A stretch of 64,000 nt of DNA from Vespula vulgaris (Eukaryota > Arthropoda > Insecta > Hymenoptera > Vespidae). Under the pieces are notes generated by a model, which saw nothing but the letters and a program-made list of their open reading frames with translations, had not been told where the DNA came from and did no database searches. A program made the position numbers and the translations under genes. The first letter of the stretch is position 1; the number at the start of each line of letters is the position of its first letter. This document shows, in pieces, positions 60,041 through 64,000 of this stretch. Location: NCBI RefSeq assembly GCF_905475345.1, contig NC_066595.1, positions 7,757,001 through 7,821,000 of the forward strand, written 5' to 3'.

Positions 60041-62780
60041 CCCAATTCCAAGTGTACGACCTCGAGTTCGGTGGATTAGTCGAAGGAATTCTTTTCCTTC
60101 GTGATGGAATCGTCCTCCTTTTTTCCTCTCATTTTTTCTCAATTTTTTTTGCTTTCTTTTTTCTTTCTGTCTTTTCTTTCTTTTTTCTTTCTTTTTTCTT
60201 TACCTTCTCCTTTTATCGAAAACTTCTTATTGAGAGTTACTGGTCCACGACGATAAAGAAATTTTACTTTCGGTTCCAAGAAGAAAGTTGGCAGGATTAG
60301 CGAAAAGTAAGAAAATACAACGGAATAGGTAGGAGCGGAATGCTACCGACTCGTTAGCGAAACCATGAATCAGAGAATATATTATACTTACTGGTCGCAG
60401 TTGTTGCAACCGTAAATTACTAATTTCGGAACCATTCCATAATTTATAGCTCGGCCGACCACGAATTTCAATCGTAATGCGCATCTACGAGGAAAGTTGC
60501 GATACGCGCGTGCGTGGCCGAGTTTCGGGAATTAAAGAAAAAGAGGAGACGGAGAAAAGAGGCGAAACTCTCGCATAACTGAGAAAGAAAAAAAAAAAAA
60601 AGAAACGGAGGATCCGTGGTGCAAGTAAAAGGATCGTTAGGAGGGAAAAAAATGCGGGCGCCTTCGAAAGCGGACCCAACTCGATCCGCATCGTAAGTTA
60701 TTTTCAACGAGAAAGTTAAGTGCTGCGCGGCCTTAATTCGCGCAATAAGTTCGTGCCGAAGGTTCGAACGAAAGTACACAAGTCGCTTGTTTTTATCGAC
60801 GTAAGTCAAAATACGATGCAGCATACACCTATGTGTTCAGTTCGAAAATCTATACATTTACCAATTTAAAACAAAAGAGATTAAAAAGTAATAACACAAA
60901 AAGTAAAGGGCGCTAAAGTAAAGAACATATAAAAAAAAGACATCTTATTTTAAAACTAAAAAGTAATGCGTTATTATTCTTTTATTTTTATATTTATTAA
61001 TTTGATTGAACAAAGTTTGAATAATTTGCGAATCGCTCTGAAAGAGTATATTTTTGAGGAAATATATTATTAGATAATTTTACATTTATCCGTGGAATCA
61101 ACCGGGAAACCTTTAAGATTAAAGTTACTTCTTGTTTCCTCCAACAACGGAGACTTTTAGCGATTTCCTACTGTTTTAGAACGTTTTATATATTTTTATT
61201 TCTTCCCTTTTTACTGCGTGTAGTATACCCTCGTCGGTTCGCATATATTTACGATAAGCAATATAATTTACACGCGTGCTTTTCCAGAATTGTAAGGAAA
61301 GAACGAATGAACGAACCGCTGCATTGCGGCTTTATTCAAATATTCCGTCTCGTGCTCAAGCAATAAATCTAGATTTATACTTATAAAAAGTTGATTCGGA
61401 TCAGCCTTAAAATTGTAAAAAATTAAATGGTGCACGCAATTACGATTTCTTCGTTGAACGTCATATTTCGACACGAGTTTATAAACGAAACAAAATGCGT
61501 ATTATAGAAAAATATTTGTTGTAGCAACAGCTATCGAAAATGTAGAAAATTATTTGCATTCGTTAAACCACCGGGGAAATTCGCAAGCATGTTTTCCTAC
61601 GAAAAACCAAGCGAGGCTTGCAAAAGGATTTCCTATACGTGATTACACGATTTCCATAATTTCCCCCCGTGGAGTAATTTCGAGGCAACGCAACGATAAT
61701 TTCGTTAGCCACGAAAGTTCAACGATTTACGAGTATTTCGGAATATAAAATTTATTTTTCGTTTGTAGAAATTACCATTTAAAAGCCTTTTGGTTTTGTA
61801 TTTGGCTTATACGAGCGATCGAAAAAGATCATTGAAAATACTTATCGAAATGTAACGCGGGTTTTCAACGTTAATAATTATTAAAAGCATTATTATGCTT
61901 ATTCGCACTCGTGAAAGCATAACTTCCGGCTATACGGAGAAATAGGAAGGGCGCACGATGCTTTTACGTATATGTCACCGCAATACGAAATATTGGAGTT
62001 ACACACGCGATCCCGAATCGGTCACCATGCGTATTCCAATTAATTTCCGGCTCCGTTGTAATTGCAGGACGTTGTTAAATTTAACGAGCAACGTATTCGA
62101 AAGAGACATTCGTAACGCGCCATGAGATCAAAAGGAAATAAAGGCGATCGTTAAATGGGCGATAAAAGGTAGAACACGTAACAGAAGACAGAAAATGAAC
62201 TTTCCTTCTTCACTTTGCGATTGTTCAAATCGAATGATTTTCAAGAGGAGTAATTAAATATTTGATATCAAATAGAAACGGGGAGCTAAATTGTATGGTC
62301 TTGATAGGAACAGTTTCTGACACTTCACCTACGAAAGATTCGTTTAGATTTCTCGCAGATGCGAGAGTTAATGGATTTTCACGGGACAGGCGGGTTCGCG
62401 TTAATGCACGTCCACTCCTACCGTGGGAAATTCACCGAGCTTCGATGAAACCAAACGAAAGGTCCGAAAGTTCAACTCTAATTAGCGGTATGGAGATGCA
62501 CGTATGAAGTTTATGAAAGCGAAGGTACACGATGGGTACTCGTCGATGTGCCTCTTTTAATTCTCCATTCCCGAATATTTTTTTTTCCATTTACTTGTCG
62601 AGTATGCCAGCGTATATAAATATATACGATACACGTAGAAGCATAAATATATACGATACACGTAATCTTCGTGGAAGCATCGTTACATTTTACCGATCTC
62701 TATATAATACCTTAATGTACTCGAATATCCGATTTTAATGACGATTCGTATGAACCGAATACGAAATAAGACAAGGTAAG
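60041..62780. other. Non-coding DNA
   Basis: Contains a T-rich pyrimidine tract at 60116-60215 and a GC-richer block at 61900-62130 with non-coding, regulatory-like composition. A short imperfect tandem duplication (AATATATACGATACACGTA) occurs at about 62619-62662. No gene recognised. Confidence 0.5.
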
Positions 62781-62784
62781 ACTT

Positions 62785-62789
<5 letters not shown>

Positions 62790-62836
<47 letters not shown>
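62790..62836. repeat. (CT)n microsatellite
   Basis: About 20 CT units. Confidence 0.93.
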
Positions 62837-64000
62837 AATTTCTTCCTATTTCTATGTGAAGATCACAGCTTCGTGCAAAAGCCATTACAGTCGTTTGTAC
62901 CACGTATTGTACCTCGTTACCGACCAAGCGTGCTCTTCCTAAAAGGCACGAAACTACACTTTCACCGATTATTGCGATCCATCCTTTTAAAAGCCTTGCG
63001 AATGCTTGCCAACGCTTGCAAAAGCGTTACGACGATTGTCGTAGAAATGACAGTTAGTTTGTCTTTTATTCCTTTTTCTTACGTTACGAGTTGAAAGGTA
63101 AGTATTTGGATTCGATATTAACAAACGATGATTTGCTTATTATATTAATTCATTCAATTAATTCGTTTGAAAAATAATGTTTCCTTAAGAACTTTACATT
63201 TCTGGCAAGGGAAATAATCAAACTATATTCACGTGAGTAATTTACAAACACGAAGATTCTACGAGCATAGAAGCTTCTCGATCTAGAATTTAACATCAAC
63301 GTTAATCGTGGAGCAACGATTGATAATACCACTTAGAAGCTACGCTTACGTGCTTGTACAACCTGTTCTCGAGAATTGCCTTTTGTTGAAGGAATTGCTG
63401 AAAATGAAGTTAACGGGGTAGGTACATTCTACGAGTTTCCACGAAGCAATATCAGGCGAGATAATCGCAAGAGAGACACCATAATGGCTTGCGTCAATCT
63501 AATCATCGTTGTATGTGTACCATAGACGTAAATAAACATGCAGAAATTGTCCTACCAATCGCATTGTTATAATCAAAAGCACTTTTGGAAAATGGCAACC
63601 GATCGATTTCTTAATTCAGTTAGACTAATTAGACACTCGAAATACTACGGACGAACGCGTATTAATTGAAACGTATTCTATTGAACTTTAAATTTAACTG
63701 AATTTAATTGAAACGTATTTTATTGAACTTAAAAACGAACATCGTTATCCGATAAAATAAAACAACATTGATCGATTCCATCAAACTTGTACTTCGCGCT
63801 GAGAATATCTTTAACGGGATTTTCCCTATAGGTAAAATTTTGTATCTGGGATATCGATGCTTTTACGAACAAAGCTTTCAATAATCTCCCAACAATATTA
63901 ACGTAACATGCGTCTCCTCGATTATTTTAATCGCTCGACGATTCGTAATAATACGATCGTAGCAATATGGAAAAGCTTAGATGTTTATAGGGCTAAGCTT
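62837..64000. other. Non-coding DNA to the window end
   Basis: No gene recognised. A short partial duplication (TTGAAACGTATTNTATTGAACTT) occurs at about 63667-63690 and 63709-63732. The final 300 bases show nothing notable. Confidence 0.5.

Overview
The window looks like nuclear DNA from an insect, most likely an aculeate hymenopteran (bee, wasp or ant group). It is AT-rich but full of CpG-containing words, has very many (GA)n/(CT)n and (TA)n microsatellites, has short spliced exons separated by both tiny and very long introns, and encodes two conserved animal proteins. The taxon is inferred from composition and gene content; no single diagnostic sequence proves it.

Two genes are firmly supported. 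An intronless KRR1 gene (ribosome biogenesis, KH-domain small-subunit processome factor) lies on the + strand at 1925-2947. A polypeptide N-acetylgalactosaminyltransferase of the GALNT2/Pgant2 type lies on the - strand. Nine exons between 30926 and 6302 join without a phase error into 541 codons: stem region, catalytic domain with DSH and WGGEN motifs, and a C-terminal ricin-type lectin domain. The first exon, which should carry the start codon and the membrane anchor, was not found. The two genes are convergent, tail to tail, about 3.4 kb apart.

A third, smaller gene candidate sits inside the 19 kb intron of the transferase on the same strand (29380-29703). It encodes a very basic protein of 79 or 107 residues that resembles the HMG-box-like domain of sperm chromatin proteins.

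The rest is non-coding or unassigned. 1-1924 contains an isolated GC-richer island (about 300-640) and a nested-hairpin element (835-869). 30927-64000 is a long gene desert or upstream intron. It holds a tRNA-derived SINE family (four - copies, plus one + copy at 4 kb), a SINE-bearing tandem duplication (38.6-39.8 kb), three other tandem arrays (42.0-42.55, 47.05-47.37 and 59.1-59.41 kb), a small TA-flanked MITE (48.14-48.36 kb), two GC-rich patches sharing an exact 28-bp block (46.75 and 47.58 kb), and CpG/homeodomain-rich blocks that look like conserved regulatory DNA. No prokaryotic system, CRISPR array, rRNA gene or intact tRNA gene was seen.
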